Shown: in pieces, positions 1-10,347 of the stretch
How the letters are laid out: the number at the start of each line of letters is the position of its first letter
Position numbering within the stretch: the first letter of the stretch is position 1
Program-made: the position numbers and the translations under genes
DNA from: Paracoccaceae bacterium
GTDB lineage: Bacteria > Pseudomonadota > Alphaproteobacteria > Rhodobacterales > Rhodobacteraceae
Direction: 5' to 3'
NCBI GenBank assembly: GCA_009773375.1
Contig: WRPH01000008.1
Location: 92,006-156,005, forward strand
Length of the DNA stretch: 64,000 nt
Notes under the pieces: generated by a model
What the model saw: only the letters and a program-made list of their open reading frames with translations
Databases searched by the model: none
Told to the model about the DNA's origin: nothing

Positions 1-47
1 CTTGCCAGATCGTCAAGAAATGCAGGGGTAGCAGAGTTCAGCATCAT
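1..47 (-). CDS. 5' end of a gene running off the left edge, possibly an FAD-binding oxidoreductase
   Basis: An ATG pair at 42-47 opens a frame reading MMLNSATPAFLDDLA to the window edge, starting only three bases after the DUF1697 stop codon, so it looks like the next gene of the same minus-strand operon. The N-terminal pattern PAFLDDLA resembles the start of FAD-linked oxidases of the glycolate oxidase type, but fifteen residues are too few to be sure. The upstream sequence has no strong Shine-Dalgarno. Confidence 0.45.
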   Translation of the reverse strand, partial: MMLNSATPAFLDDLA

Positions 48-50
48 ATC

Positions 51-596
51 TTACGCCGTAATGGTCCGGGCCAAAGCCGCAATCGCCAGGGCTGAGGTCT
101 GGTTGCGCGCCGTGACGGCCACGCTGGTTGTCTGGGTCAGTTTATTTGCCAAAGCCGAGCGGCCAAGACCATTCGGCGCATGCAGATAAATCGCAGCATC
201 CGTCACTTTGAAGGATTCGCCAGCCCCCACAAGCCCGCTCAGCGCGGCTTGTTCTGCCACGGGCAGCGGTGCGCCCAGGAAAAATACATGCACCGCCGTA
301 CCATCGGCCTTGCCTTGCGTCGCATAGGGATTTGCCGCGAGGATCGCGTCATAGGCCTTCAAGCCCATCAGAAACAGCGTCGGGGCGAAACCGAAACGGT
401 CTTTCATCGCCACGTTGATCTTGGTGGTCAGATCGGTCACGCCCGGATCAAGAAACACCGCATTGCCACTTTGGATATGGGTATGTATCTGCGCAACCCC
501 TTGTTCCAGCAGCATTTGCCGAAACTCTGGCATCGGCAGACGGTTAGCGCCTGCAACATTGACACCGCGCAGCAGCAGCACTTTGACTTCACTCAT
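51..596 (-). CDS. DUF1697 family protein
   Basis: A 181-residue protein beginning MSEVKVLLLRGVNVAGANRL; the early LLRGVNVAG stretch is the signature of DUF1697 proteins (usual length about 175-185), whose function is unknown. I chose the internal ATG at 594-596 over the longer open frame because AGGAGA lies about six bases upstream and the family starts here. It follows the GNAT gene on the same strand after a gap of about 50 bases and precedes a gene leaving the window, so it is probably the tail of the thrC-M16-GNAT transcription unit. Confidence 0.8.
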   Translation of the reverse strand: MSEVKVLLLRGVNVAGANRLPMPEFRQMLLEQGVAQIHTHIQSGNAVFLDPGVTDLTTKINVAMKDRFGFAPTLFLMGLKAYDAILAANPYATQGKADGTAVHVFFLGAPLPVAEQAALSGLVGAGESFKVTDAAIYLHAPNGLGRSALANKLTQTTSVAVTARNQTSALAIAALARTITA

Positions 597-648
597 GGGG
601 CTCTCCTGGAATGACCCCGGCCGCTCCGGCGTAGGGCTGCCTGCTGGC

Positions 649-1233
649 TTAACCCACGTCCGTGCGACCACGCCGGTCGTTCCGAAGATTGGCGTATAAC
701 ACATGGTTGCGCCAACGCCCGTTGATTTGCAGGTAAGATTGCGCAACACCTTCATATTTGAAGCCACATTTTTCCAGCACACCACGCGATGGCGTATTTT
801 CCGGCAGACAGGCCGATTCGATGCGCGACAGATCCAGCGTGGTGAAGGCGTAATGCACCACCGCCAGCACCGCTTCCTTCATGTAGCCACGCCGGGCAAA
901 CGGCGCGCCGATCCAATAGCCGATCGTGCCCGCCTGCACCGGGCCACGGCGGATATTATCCAGCGTCACCGCGCCCAGCAGCCGCTGATCCTCGCGCCGG
1001 ATCAACAAAAGCGGCAGCGCGGTGCCATTGGCCTCGGCCCGGCCCGCCCAATAGACACGGTTGGTAAAGGCCTTGCGCGACAAATGGTCATGCGCCCAGA
1101 CCGGCTCCCATGGGGTCAGATGTTCGGCCGAGGCCTCGCGCAAGCTGGACCAGGCGCGGTAGTCGGCATGCACAGGCAACCGCAGCGTCATGCGTTCGGT
1201 TTCCACGGTGGGACGACGGCGGAAGGTCAGCAT
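649..1233 (-). CDS. GNAT-family N-acetyltransferase (RimJ/RimL-like)
   Basis: A 194-residue protein with the N-terminal ETERMTLRLP pattern and the central acetyl-CoA-binding region (QAGTIGYWIGAPFARRGYM, around residues 105-125) typical of RimJ/RimL-type acetyltransferases. A C-terminal SRIESACLPENTPSRGVLEK block is also family-typical. Such enzymes acetylate N-terminal or side-chain amines; the substrate here is unknown. The ATG overlaps the TGA of the upstream M16 peptidase (TGATG), which indicates translational coupling. A TTG one codon earlier is possible but less likely. Confidence 0.85.
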   Translation of the reverse strand: MLTFRRRPTVETERMTLRLPVHADYRAWSSLREASAEHLTPWEPVWAHDHLSRKAFTNRVYWAGRAEANGTALPLLLIRREDQRLLGAVTLDNIRRGPVQAGTIGYWIGAPFARRGYMKEAVLAVVHYAFTTLDLSRIESACLPENTPSRGVLEKCGFKYEGVAQSYLQINGRWRNHVLYANLRNDRRGRTDVG

Positions 1234-2492
1234 CAAGCCGCCAGCCGCTTGCGGATATCCTCCAGCGAGGGGGCCTTTTCGACCGGGCCATACAGCGCCA
1301 GCGCCGCATCCGACTCGGTCAGCCCACCGGCATAGCGGCGGACATCGGCCACCGAAACGGCGTCGATCTTGGCCACCGCTTCATCGACATCCGGCACCCG
1401 GCCATAGATCGCCAGCAGCCGCGCGATGCGTTCGGCGCGGCTGGAGGGGCTTTCCAACCCCATCAGCATCCCGGCCTTGATCTGCGCCCGCGCCCGCGCC
1501 ACTTCGGCTTCGGACATATCATCAGCGGCGCGCTTCAACTCATCCATGGTGATCTGCGTCAGCTCACCGATTTCCTCGGCCGAGGTGCCGGCGTAAAGCG
1601 TGATCTGGCCGGTGTCTTCATAGGCCCCCGACTGCGCGAAGATCGAATAGCACAGCCCGCGTTCCTCGCGCACTTTCTGGAACAGGCGGCTCGACATGCC
1701 GCCGCCCATCGTCGTCGCATAGACCTGCGCGGTGTAGACATCCGGATGGCGATAGCCCGGCGCATCGAAGGCCATGGCAAAATGCACCTGCTCCAGATCC
1801 TTGACCTCACGGCGTTCTGCACCTTTGAAGCTTGCCGGCTGAAACGTCGTCGCAGGCTTGGCCTTCATGCCGCCGAAAATCGCCTCGGCCTGTTTGACGA
1901 TCACATCATGATCGATGCCACCCGCCGCAGCCAGAATCATCTGGCCGGGGCCGTAGTGTTCCGAAACAAACCCCTGCAAATCCTTGCGGGTAAAGGCGGA
2001 AACCCGTTCTTCCGGGCCAAGGATGGTGCGGCCAAAGGCCTGATCCGGGTAGCTGACCTCTTGCAGCCAGTCGAACACGATATCGTCGGGCGTATCCAGA
2101 GCCTGCCCGATTTCCTGCAAGATCACATGGCGTTCAACCTCGATTTCCTTCTTGTCGAAGGCCGGGTTCAGCACGATATCGCCGATCACATCCAGCGCCA
2201 GCGCCACGTCGTTTTCCAGCACGCGGGCGTAATAGGCCGTCATCTCGCGCGAGGTGTAGGCGTTGATATAGCCGCCAACATCTTCAATTTCTTCAGCAAT
2301 TTGCAGACTGGTGCGCCGCTGCGTGCCCTTGAAGGCCATATGCTCCAGAAAATGCGCGATGCCGTTCTGTTCGGCGCGTTCGTGCCGCCCCCCCGCCATC
2401 ACCCAAACCCCGGCAGAAGCCGATTTCAGCCCCGGCATGTGTTCGGTGACAATGCGAAACCCGTTCGGCAGGGTGGTCAGGCGCAGGGTCAA
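1233..2492 (-). CDS. M16-family zinc metallopeptidase (processing-peptidase-like)
   Basis: A 419-residue single-unit M16 peptidase. The inverted zinc motif HFLEH is at residues 47-51 (H47, E50, H51), with acidic residues of the third-ligand region about 75 residues later (KKEIEVERH). The C-terminal half is the usual non-catalytic M16 repeat. The family includes mitochondrial processing peptidase beta and bacterial PqqL/YmxG proteins; the substrate is not known. The start is TTG at 2490-2492, and it forms TTGA with the thrC stop codon, so translation is probably coupled to thrC. This thrC-M16 pairing is common in Rhodobacteraceae. Confidence 0.9.
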   Translation of the reverse strand: MTLRLTTLPNGFRIVTEHMPGLKSASAGVWVMAGGRHERAEQNGIAHFLEHMAFKGTQRRTSLQIAEEIEDVGGYINAYTSREMTAYYARVLENDVALALDVIGDIVLNPAFDKKEIEVERHVILQEIGQALDTPDDIVFDWLQEVSYPDQAFGRTILGPEERVSAFTRKDLQGFVSEHYGPGQMILAAAGGIDHDVIVKQAEAIFGGMKAKPATTFQPASFKGAERREVKDLEQVHFAMAFDAPGYRHPDVYTAQVYATTMGGGMSSRLFQKVREERGLCYSIFAQSGAYEDTGQITLYAGTSAEEIGELTQITMDELKRAADDMSEAEVARARAQIKAGMLMGLESPSSRAERIARLLAIYGRVPDVDEAVAKIDAVSVADVRRYAGGLTESDAALALYGPVEKAPSLEDIRKRLAA

Positions 2493-3874
2493 CGGGCAAT
2501 CCTTTCGCGGATCAAAGCTTGCAGCGCGGCCAGATCATTCGGCACGCGGGTTACACGTTCGGGGCGGTCAAACAGATCAGCCATGCGTGGCGGCAGGCTG
2601 GGCCGCGTGCCCATCGCGGCCTGAACCGCATCGGGGAATTTCGCCGGATGCGCGGTTGCCAGCGTGATCATCGGCGCGGTACCCAGATGTTCCTCGGCCA
2701 CCTTCACCCCCACAGCCGAATGCGGGCAGAGGATTTCCCCCGTCTGCGCAAAGCTGCGGGCGATGGTGGCGCGGGTTTCCTCCTCGGAGCAGCGGCCCGA
2801 CGCGAAAGTGTCACGCAGCATCTGCATCGCGCCTTGGCTGATATGGAACCCGCCGATTTTCAGTTCGCCCATCAGCGCCGCAACCGCCGCGCCATCCCGC
2901 CCATAGGCATCAAACAGCGCGCGTTCAAAGTTCGACGACACCTGAATATCCATCGACGGGCTGATCGAGGGCTTCACGCCGTCAGTCATATAGTCGCCCG
3001 TCCGCATCGCCCGATCCAGAATGTCGTTCTGGTTGGTGGCAATCACCAGCTTTTCAATCGGCAGCCCCATCTTGCGGGCGATATAGCCTGCGAAGATATC
3101 GCCGAAATTGCCGGTCGGCACGGTGAAGGAAACGCTGCGATCCGGCGCGCCCAAAGACACAGCAGAGGAGAAATAATACACCACCTGCGCCAGCACACGC
3201 GCCCAGTTGATCGAATTCACCCCGGCCAGCCGCACCCCGTCGCGGAAGCCGAAATCGTTGAACATGTCCTTCACGCGGGCTTGGGCATCGTCAAAATCGC
3301 CGTCCATCGCCAAGGCATGCACGTTTGCTTCGGCGGGCGTGGTCATCTGGCGGCGCTGCACATCCGACACCCGGCCATGCGGATAGAGGATGAACAGATC
3401 GACATTCGCCAGCCCGCGGAACGCCTCCATCGCGGCTGACCCGGTATCGCCAGAGGTCGCGCCAACAATGGTGATCCGCGCGCCGGTCTTGGCCAAAGCC
3501 GCCTGCATCATCTGGCCGATCAGCTGCATGGCAAAGTCTTTGAACGCAAGCGTCGGGCCATGAAACAGCTCCAGCAGGAAATGGTTCGGCCCCAGCTGCA
3601 CCAAAGGCGCGCGGGCGGCGTGGCCGAATCCGGCATAGGCCTTGGTCAGCAAGCCCTTGAATTCATCATCGCCGAAAGTCTCGCCCAGAAAAGGCCGCAT
3701 CACCCGAAAGGCGATTTCCTCATAGGGCAGCCCGGCCAGCGCGGCGATGTCCGCCTTGGCCATCACCGGCACCGTTTCCGGCACATAGAGCCCGCCATCG
3801 CGCGCAAGCCCCGTCATCATCGCTTCGCCAAAGTTCAGAACCGGGGCCGCACCCCGCGTCGAGATATACCGCAT
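2489..3874 (-). CDS. thrC: threonine synthase
   Basis: A 461-residue PLP enzyme converting O-phospho-L-homoserine to threonine. It starts MRYISTRG as in proteobacterial ThrC and has the PLP-lysine motif LAFKDFAMQ with K112. The GATSGDTGSAA and VPTGNFGDIFAGY glycine-rich loops that bind the cofactor phosphate are present. The length fits the long fold-type II threonine synthases of Gram-negative bacteria. It lies nine bases after surf1 on the same strand, so an amino-acid gene is attached to the cytochrome oxidase operon, an arrangement seen in related genomes. Confidence 0.97.
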   Translation of the reverse strand: MRYISTRGAAPVLNFGEAMMTGLARDGGLYVPETVPVMAKADIAALAGLPYEEIAFRVMRPFLGETFGDDEFKGLLTKAYAGFGHAARAPLVQLGPNHFLLELFHGPTLAFKDFAMQLIGQMMQAALAKTGARITIVGATSGDTGSAAMEAFRGLANVDLFILYPHGRVSDVQRRQMTTPAEANVHALAMDGDFDDAQARVKDMFNDFGFRDGVRLAGVNSINWARVLAQVVYYFSSAVSLGAPDRSVSFTVPTGNFGDIFAGYIARKMGLPIEKLVIATNQNDILDRAMRTGDYMTDGVKPSISPSMDIQVSSNFERALFDAYGRDGAAVAALMGELKIGGFHISQGAMQMLRDTFASGRCSEEETRATIARSFAQTGEILCPHSAVGVKVAEEHLGTAPMITLATAHPAKFPDAVQAAMGTRPSLPPRMADLFDRPERVTRVPNDLAALQALIRERIAR

Positions 3875-3883
3875 GTTCAGCCC

Positions 3884-4555
3884 TTACGCCGTTTGCCGCC
3901 TGATACGCCACACCAGCGCCACTGTCATCACCGCCCAGACGGCTGCAAGCAGAAACCATGTGATCGCGTAGCCCCAATGATCATTGGGAATAGACGAAGT
4001 ATCCACCGGCATCGCCTCGATCCCGTCACCAGTTGGTTCACGCGCGACAATAAATGTCGGCTCTGTCTTCAACAGCGCCGCCATCGCCACCGCATCGCGG
4101 CCAAACCACAGGCCCGTCTTCGGATCGGGTGGCGGGGTGTATTGGTTGGAATCACGCGGCCACATCAGATTTCCGGTGATCTTCACCGCGCCCACCGTCA
4201 GTTGCTTGTGCTTGTCATCATCCGGCAGAAAGCCGCGATCAACCAGCAAGCGCCGCCCCTCCGCCATTTCCAGCACCGAAACCACCTGCACGCCGGCACC
4301 GATCATCGGCTTGCCCGACAGCACATACAGCGTCTCTCCGGTAAAGCGCCCCTCGGCCGTCACCGGGCGGTAACGGTCTTTTTCGGGGTCCAGCTGCGCT
4401 GGCACCGGCACGGCTGGCACGCTGATACCCGCGGTCATCTCCTCCAGCTGGTCGCGCTTTTCATACATGCGCTGCACTTGCCAGATACCAAGGCCACACA
4501 AAAACCCCACGCCAGCCAAACCCAGCAGCAGCGCGGAAATCAGACGGAAGTTCAT
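3884..4555 (-). CDS. SURF1-family cytochrome c oxidase assembly protein
   Basis: A 223-residue inner-membrane protein with one TM segment at each end (about residues 5-24 and 195-215) around a periplasmic domain. Family motifs are GIWQVQR near residue 23, VDRGFLP near 107 and the C-terminal NDHWGYAITWFLLA. SURF1 proteins help deliver haem a to subunit I of aa3 oxidase. Its position directly after ctaE supports that role. Confidence 0.93.
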   Translation of the reverse strand: MNFRLISALLLGLAGVGFLCGLGIWQVQRMYEKRDQLEEMTAGISVPAVPVPAQLDPEKDRYRPVTAEGRFTGETLYVLSGKPMIGAGVQVVSVLEMAEGRRLLVDRGFLPDDDKHKQLTVGAVKITGNLMWPRDSNQYTPPPDPKTGLWFGRDAVAMAALLKTEPTFIVAREPTGDGIEAMPVDTSSIPNDHWGYAITWFLLAAVWAVMTVALVWRIRRQTA

Positions 4556-4576
4556 TGCGAAACCCTGAAATGAATG

Positions 4577-4600
4577 GCGCGGGCCACTGTGGGCCCGCGC
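4577..4600 (-). terminator. hairpin between ctaE and surf1
   Basis: A perfect 9-bp inverted repeat (4577-4585 with 4592-4600, GCGCGGGCC arms, 6-nt loop) lies in the 67-base gap after the ctaE stop on the minus strand. No clean U-run follows, so it may be a leaky terminator or an mRNA-stability hairpin that separates structural-subunit expression from surf1-thrC rather than a full stop. Confidence 0.5.
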
Positions 4601-4622
4601 GCAAATCTTGTGTCAGAAGCGC

Positions 4623-5426
4623 TTACTGGCCCCAGATATAAACCGAAGCGAACAAGAACAACCAGACCACATCCACAAAGTGCCAATACCAGGCAGCGGC
4701 TTCAAAGCCGACGTGCTGTTCGGGGGTGAAGTGGCCCTTGTAGGTGCGGATCAGGCAGATCGCGAGGAAGATCGTGCCGATCACAACGTGAAAGCCGTGG
4801 AAGCCGGTCGCCATGAAGAAGGTCGCGCCATAGATGTTGCCGGCAAAACCAAAGGCCGCATGGCTGTATTCATAGGCCTGGAAGAAGGTGAACAGCGCGC
4901 CCAGGGCAATCGCCAGCGTCAGGCCGGTCTTCATGTCTTTGCGGTTGTTGTTGTCATGCACCAGCGCGTGGTGTGCCCAGGTCGCGGCACAGCCCGACAG
5001 CAGCAGGATCAGCGTGTTGATCAGCGGCAGGTGCCACGGGTCAAACGTGGTGATGCCTTCCGGCGGCCAGACACCATCGACCAGCGGGCTCATCGGCCCC
5101 ATCGGGTACAGCGCGTTCTTGAAGAACGCCCAGAACCATGCCGAGAAGAACATCACTTCCGACATGATGAACATGATGAAGCCATAGCGCAGGCCGATCC
5201 GCACCACCGGGGTATGATCGCCGGTCTGGCCTTCATGCACCACTTCCGACCACCAGGCGAACATGGTGTACAGCACGCCGGCAAAGCCGATCAGGCCCAT
5301 CCACGGTCCCGAGCCGTGCATCCACAGCACCGCGCCAAACAGCATGATGAAAGCGCTGACCGAGCCGAAAAACGGCCAGATCGACGGCGGCAGAATGTGA
5401 TAGTCGTGGTTCTTGGCGTGGGCCAT
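4623..5426 (-). CDS. ctaE: cytochrome c oxidase subunit III (aa3 type)
   Basis: A 267-residue polytopic membrane protein with the seven-helix subunit III pattern and start [19 protein letters not shown], as in Paracoccus/Rhodobacter CoxIII. Conserved [28 protein letters not shown] and the C-terminal [13 protein letters not shown] motifs are present. Subunit III stabilises the aa3 oxidase during turnover in the inner membrane. It lies 27 bases after ctaG on the same strand, in the classic ctaB-orf-ctaG-ctaE order. Confidence 0.97.
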   Translation of the reverse strand: MAHAKNHDYHILPPSIWPFFGSVSAFIMLFGAVLWMHGSGPWMGLIGFAGVLYTMFAWWSEVVHEGQTGDHTPVVRIGLRYGFIMFIMSEVMFFSAWFWAFFKNALYPMGPMSPLVDGVWPPEGITTFDPWHLPLINTLILLLSGCAATWAHHALVHDNNNRKDMKTGLTLAIALGALFTFFQAYEYSHAAFGFAGNIYGATFFMATGFHGFHVVIGTIFLAICLIRTYKGHFTPEQHVGFEAAAWYWHFVDVVWLFLFASVYIWGQ

Positions 5427-5453
5427 GGTCGGGTTCCCTCGTTTTTCTTGTCG

Positions 5454-6023
5454 TTAGTTTATCGGCTTCACGGGCGTTGCGGCAAGTGCCGCCTGCTGCT
5501 CGGGAAGCGGTGTTTCGTGGAAAGTATAAGACAGGGTGATCTCTTTGATCAGCTTGGCTTCCTTGTCGTCGATGATCGACGGATCAACATAGAAACTGAC
5601 CGGCATCACCACCCGTTCGCCGGGCTGCAACACCTGTTCGGTAAAGCAGAAGCATTCGATCTTGGTGAAATAGCCGCCCGCCAGATCGGGCATCACGTTA
5701 TAGCTGGCCGTGCCCGCAACAACACGGTCGGTCGGGTTATAGGCCTCATAGAACGCCAGCGCGGTTTCACCGATATGAACCGTCATCTGATGCACCTGCG
5801 GCTTGAACTCCCACGGCATCCCGGCTTCCAGCGAGGCGTCGAAGCGGATCTTCACCGTCTGCTCCAACACCTCATCCGCGCCTGTTTCAGCCACCGAAAC
5901 GGTGCCAGCATAGCCCGTGACCTTGCAGAACCAGTTGTAAAACGGCACGGCGGCAAAGCTGAGCGACAGCATCATCGCCGCCACGCCAACCAACCCATAA
6001 GCCATTTTCTTTTGCGGCGTCAT
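5454..6023 (-). CDS. ctaG: Cox11-type copper chaperone for cytochrome c oxidase
   Basis: A 189-residue protein with a single N-terminal TM helix (about residues 8-27) and a periplasmic immunoglobulin-like domain. The copper-binding CFCF motif is at residues 124-127 (C124 and C126), and the conserved Cys of WFCKVTG is C33. Cox11 inserts CuB into subunit I. The ATG overlaps the preceding stop codon as ATGA, so translation is coupled. Confidence 0.96.
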   Translation of the reverse strand: MTPQKKMAYGLVGVAAMMLSLSFAAVPFYNWFCKVTGYAGTVSVAETGADEVLEQTVKIRFDASLEAGMPWEFKPQVHQMTVHIGETALAFYEAYNPTDRVVAGTASYNVMPDLAGGYFTKIECFCFTEQVLQPGERVVMPVSFYVDPSIIDDKEAKLIKEITLSYTFHETPLPEQQAALAATPVKPIN

Positions 6024-6229
6024 GGGCTTACCTTCGGTGCTTCCGGCTGGATCGGCTGGGTGGACCCCAGCATCCCCGGCGCATCATTGGCGTGCATCAT
6101 GTCGCCCTTCGTGACCTTTACCACAGTCAACGCGAAGACCAGCGCGACAAACGCCACCAAAGCCAGCCCAACACCCAGATTGCGCGAAAAGCGGCGGCGG
6201 TAAATTTCATGCTCGGGCGGAAAAGCCAT
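6020..6229 (-). CDS. small cytochrome oxidase operon membrane protein (CoxF-like)
   Basis: A 69-residue protein starting MAFPPEHEIYRRRFSRNLG, with a basic N-terminus and one TM segment (about residues 18-38). It occupies the slot between ctaB and ctaG where Paracoccus and Rhodobacter carry a small ORF often labelled CoxF; its role is not established. The ATG overlaps the ctaB stop (TGATG) and its own stop overlaps ctaG (ATGA). A GTG one codon upstream is possible. Confidence 0.8.
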   Translation of the reverse strand: MAFPPEHEIYRRRFSRNLGVGLALVAFVALVFALTVVKVTKGDMMHANDAPGMLGSTQPIQPEAPKVSP

Positions 6230-7161
6230 CACCAGCCCCCCATGCCATTGGCGCGCAGCACCGCTTCAACCAGAAGCGCGCTGAAATGCAAAAACAGATA
6301 AAGCAGCGAGAAGCGGAACACCGCTTTCTCGACCTTATACTTGTCCGCCTCGGCCTGCGCCTCGTCCCGCTTCCAGATCCGATAGGCCCCGCGCAGGAAT
6401 TCCGCGTTCAGCAGCAGCGACACCGCCAGATAAACCGGCCCGCCGATGCTGGTAAACGCGGTGGCCAGCGCAAACGGCACCAGCGCGATGGTGTAGACCA
6501 GAATGTGATTGCGGGTGACTTTCTTGCCATGCGTCACCGTCAGCATCGGCACGCCCGCCTTCGAATAATCCTCGTTCATGAACAGCGCCAACGCCCAGAA
6601 ATGCGGCGGCGTCCACATGAAGATCAGCATGAACATCAGGCCAGCCTCGACCGAGATCGACCCGGTCGCGGCGACCCAGCCGATCATCGGCGGGAAGGCC
6701 CCTGCCGCGCCGCCGATCACGATGTTCTGCGGCGTCGAGCGCTTCAGCCACATCGAATAGACCACGGCGTAAAAGAAGATCGTGAAGGCCAGCAACGCCC
6801 CCGCCAGCACATTGGTCGCCAGCGCCAGCATCACCACTGAAATGCCCGACAACGCCAGACCAATGGCCAAAGCCTCACCGGCTTCGACCATGCCCGACGG
6901 CACCGGGCGGCCCTTGGTGCGGCGCATGATCACGTCAATATCGGCATCCCACCACATGTTCAGCGCGCCAGAGGCCCCTGCCCCCAAAGCGATGAACAGA
7001 ATGGCGGTAAAAGCCTCGACGGGGTGCAGCCGGACCGGCGCGACCAGCAAGCCGACCATGGCGGTAAACACCACCAGCGACATGACGCGCGGCTTCAACA
7101 GCTGCACGAAATCGCCAAATCCCGCTTCCTTGGGGCTTTCAAAGGACCGGATATCGGTCAT
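6229..7161 (-). CDS. ctaB: haem O synthase (protoheme IX farnesyltransferase)
   Basis: A 310-residue UbiA-superfamily prenyltransferase with about nine TM helices. The first aspartate-rich motif NMWWDADIDVIMRRT and the following KGRPVPSG block bind the farnesyl diphosphate-Mg complex. It converts haem b to haem o, the precursor of haem a for the aa3 oxidase encoded around it. The start ATG is at 7159-7161, downstream of ctaC on the same strand. Confidence 0.96.
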   Translation of the reverse strand: MTDIRSFESPKEAGFGDFVQLLKPRVMSLVVFTAMVGLLVAPVRLHPVEAFTAILFIALGAGASGALNMWWDADIDVIMRRTKGRPVPSGMVEAGEALAIGLALSGISVVMLALATNVLAGALLAFTIFFYAVVYSMWLKRSTPQNIVIGGAAGAFPPMIGWVAATGSISVEAGLMFMLIFMWTPPHFWALALFMNEDYSKAGVPMLTVTHGKKVTRNHILVYTIALVPFALATAFTSIGGPVYLAVSLLLNAEFLRGAYRIWKRDEAQAEADKYKVEKAVFRFSLLYLFLHFSALLVEAVLRANGMGGW

Positions 7162-7217
7162 GTCTTGTTTTCTTTCTCAGAGCGGGACGGCCCCCGCGGG
7201 CTTTCTAAGGCCGGGAA

Positions 7218-7234
7218 GGCCCCAGCAAGGGGCC
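7218..7234 (-). terminator. short hairpin between ctaC and ctaB
   Basis: A perfect 6-bp GGCCCC/GGGGCC stem with a 5-nt loop sits in the 87-base gap between ctaC and ctaB. There is no U-run. It could attenuate read-through so that subunit II is made in excess of the assembly factors; this is inference only. Confidence 0.3.
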
Positions 7235-7248
7235 CTCAAAGATCAGGT

Positions 7249-8082
7249 TCAGTTCGACGCCAGCTGGTAATTGCCAGCCTTGGCCGACTCGATCCACTTG
7301 TCGTACGCCGCTTGGCTGACCACTTTCACGGTGATCGGCATATAGGCATGGTCCTTGCCGCACAGCGTGGTGCACTGGCCGAAATAGATGCCCTCACGGT
7401 CAGCCTTGAACCACAGCTGACCCAGACGGCCAGGAACGCCCGACTGCATCACGCCAAACGCCGGCATCGCCCAAGCGTGGATCACGTCCGAGCCGGTCAC
7501 CTGCATCACGATGGTCTTGCCCACCGGGATCACCACGGCGTTGTCGGTGGCCAGCAGGTAATCTTCCTCGCGGTAGCCCGCCGCGACCAGCTGATCTTTT
7601 TCCAGCTTGAACGCGTCAAACGCCACGCCCGCATCGGGGTATTCATACGACCAGAACCACTGGTTGCCGGTGGCCTTGATGGTGATATCCGCTACCGGAA
7701 TTTCCTGCTGCTTGAACAGCGCGGGCAGCGAGAACGTGCCGATGAACACCAGAATCAGGATCGGACCCAGCGTCCACACAATCTCCAGCGGAGTGTTGTG
7801 GGTGAAGGTGCGCGGCGTCGGGTTGGACTTGCGGTTGAACTTCACCATCACGATCAGCAGCAAAGCGGTCACGAACACGCAGATCGCGATGATGATGGTG
7901 TTGATGGTGCCGTCCAGCCATTGCAGGTCGGCCGCCAGATCGGTGCCTGCGGGCTGGTGGCCCGTGCCCCCCTGCACCGGCGCACCCACCGTTTCCAAAG
8001 CCTGCGCCATCACGGCGCCAGACTGCAACAGCAGGCCAAGACCGGCAGCCGCAACAGCGTTGAAAGAGGACATAAGACGCAT
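7249..8082 (-). CDS. ctaC: cytochrome c oxidase subunit II (CuA-bearing)
   Basis: About 277 residues: a signal-like N-terminus, two TM helices and a periplasmic cupredoxin domain. The CuA site [16 protein letters not shown] (C-x3-C-x3-H) is present, as is the aromatic electron-entry patch [11 protein letters not shown]. Subunit II receives electrons from cytochrome c. Three in-frame ATGs cluster at 8073, 8082 and 8088; I prefer 8082 because GGGAA lies seven bases upstream. It is the first gene of the operon running to thrC. Confidence 0.95.
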   Translation of the reverse strand: MRLMSSFNAVAAAGLGLLLQSGAVMAQALETVGAPVQGGTGHQPAGTDLAADLQWLDGTINTIIIAICVFVTALLLIVMVKFNRKSNPTPRTFTHNTPLEIVWTLGPILILVFIGTFSLPALFKQQEIPVADITIKATGNQWFWSYEYPDAGVAFDAFKLEKDQLVAAGYREEDYLLATDNAVVIPVGKTIVMQVTGSDVIHAWAMPAFGVMQSGVPGRLGQLWFKADREGIYFGQCTTLCGKDHAYMPITVKVVSQAAYDKWIESAKAGNYQLASN

Positions 8083-8484
8083 GTTCATTTCCCGTATCAA
8101 AGGGCGGCTTGCACGCCACCTTTTCGGCCTTGCCCGAACTTCAGGCAGAATCCCGTTGTTTCTGCTTGTGGTGAAACCATATTAGGCGCGATCCGACAAG
8201 AGAAACGTGCGGCAAAACCGCGCCACTTGATCAAGATCAAAGCAAATTCTGCACGCGCTTTCGCTGCAACTGCAAACAGGCGCGTTTTTGGCAAAGCCAT
8301 TGCCTGCAAAGCGCATTCCCGCAAGCCACCCCACGGCGCACGCCAAAAAGCCGCATCCGCCCCGGTTTTCCACCCGCCTGACCGCGAAAACCGCGCCCCA
8401 CACGGGCGGCCCGCCTTGCGATGCCCCCGGCCGCCGCCTAAGTTTCAGCGCAACGGGCGCATCTGCCCGCATGAAAGGCCCGCC
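8083..8484. other. divergent intergenic region between ctaC and tldD
   Basis: About 400 bases without a gene. It must hold the promoters for the leftward cytochrome oxidase operon and the rightward tldD. The one clear signal is the FNR-type palindrome at 8227-8240. An AT-rich hexamer TAATAT on the minus strand at about 8179-8184 could be the ctaC -10, but no convincing -35 is visible. The tldD-proximal 200 bases hold nothing I recognise. Confidence 0.6.
8227..8240. promoter_or_regulatory. perfect FNR/FnrL-type binding site
   Basis: TTGATCAAGATCAA is an exact match to the TTGAT-N4-ATCAA consensus recognised by FNR/FnrL. It lies about 145 bases upstream of the ctaC start and about 245 upstream of tldD. 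FnrL is the oxygen-responsive regulator of respiration in Rhodobacter, so oxygen control of the aa3 oxidase operon is the natural inference. Confidence 0.65.
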
Positions 8485-9902
<1,418 letters not shown>

Positions 9903-9906
<4 letters not shown>

Positions 9907-10325
9907 CGCTGCTGCTGTCGGCCCCGGATGGCTTTGCCAGCCTCGGCTTGCGCGCCTACCTGCGCGGTTGTGCCATGGTTTGGCTGGCCCCCGCCCTGCT
10001 CGGCATGCTGGCGCTTGGCCTGCAATGGCTGGCAGGAAGCCAAAGCTGGGGCGACGGCTGGCTGATGCTCTGGGCGTTTTCGGTGCTGCTGGTGTTTTCC
10101 CCGGCGCTGACTTGGTTCGGACTGGTGCTGGTGTCGCCGCTGGTCGCGGTGCTGATGGATCGCGGCTGGTTCGGCTATATCCCCGCCACCGCCCTTGGCC
10201 TCGCGGTCGGCGCGGCCACCGGCTATCTGATCGGCAACCCGCTGGCGATCACCTTCGGCGCCGCAATGCTGGCGGCGCTGCGGGTGATCCTTGCACGGAT
10301 CTGCCCGCAGGCCTTCGTCATCTGA
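9903..10325 (+). CDS. small integral membrane protein of unknown function
   Basis: A 140-residue hydrophobic protein with three to four predicted TM helices (about residues 22-45, 52-85 and 93-130). No catalytic motif is seen. The ATG overlaps the tldD stop as ATGA, so it is translationally coupled to tldD, although nothing links it functionally. I do not recognise the family. Confidence 0.75.
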
Positions 10326-10347
10326 CCCAAAGCGGGCAGAAGCCGCC

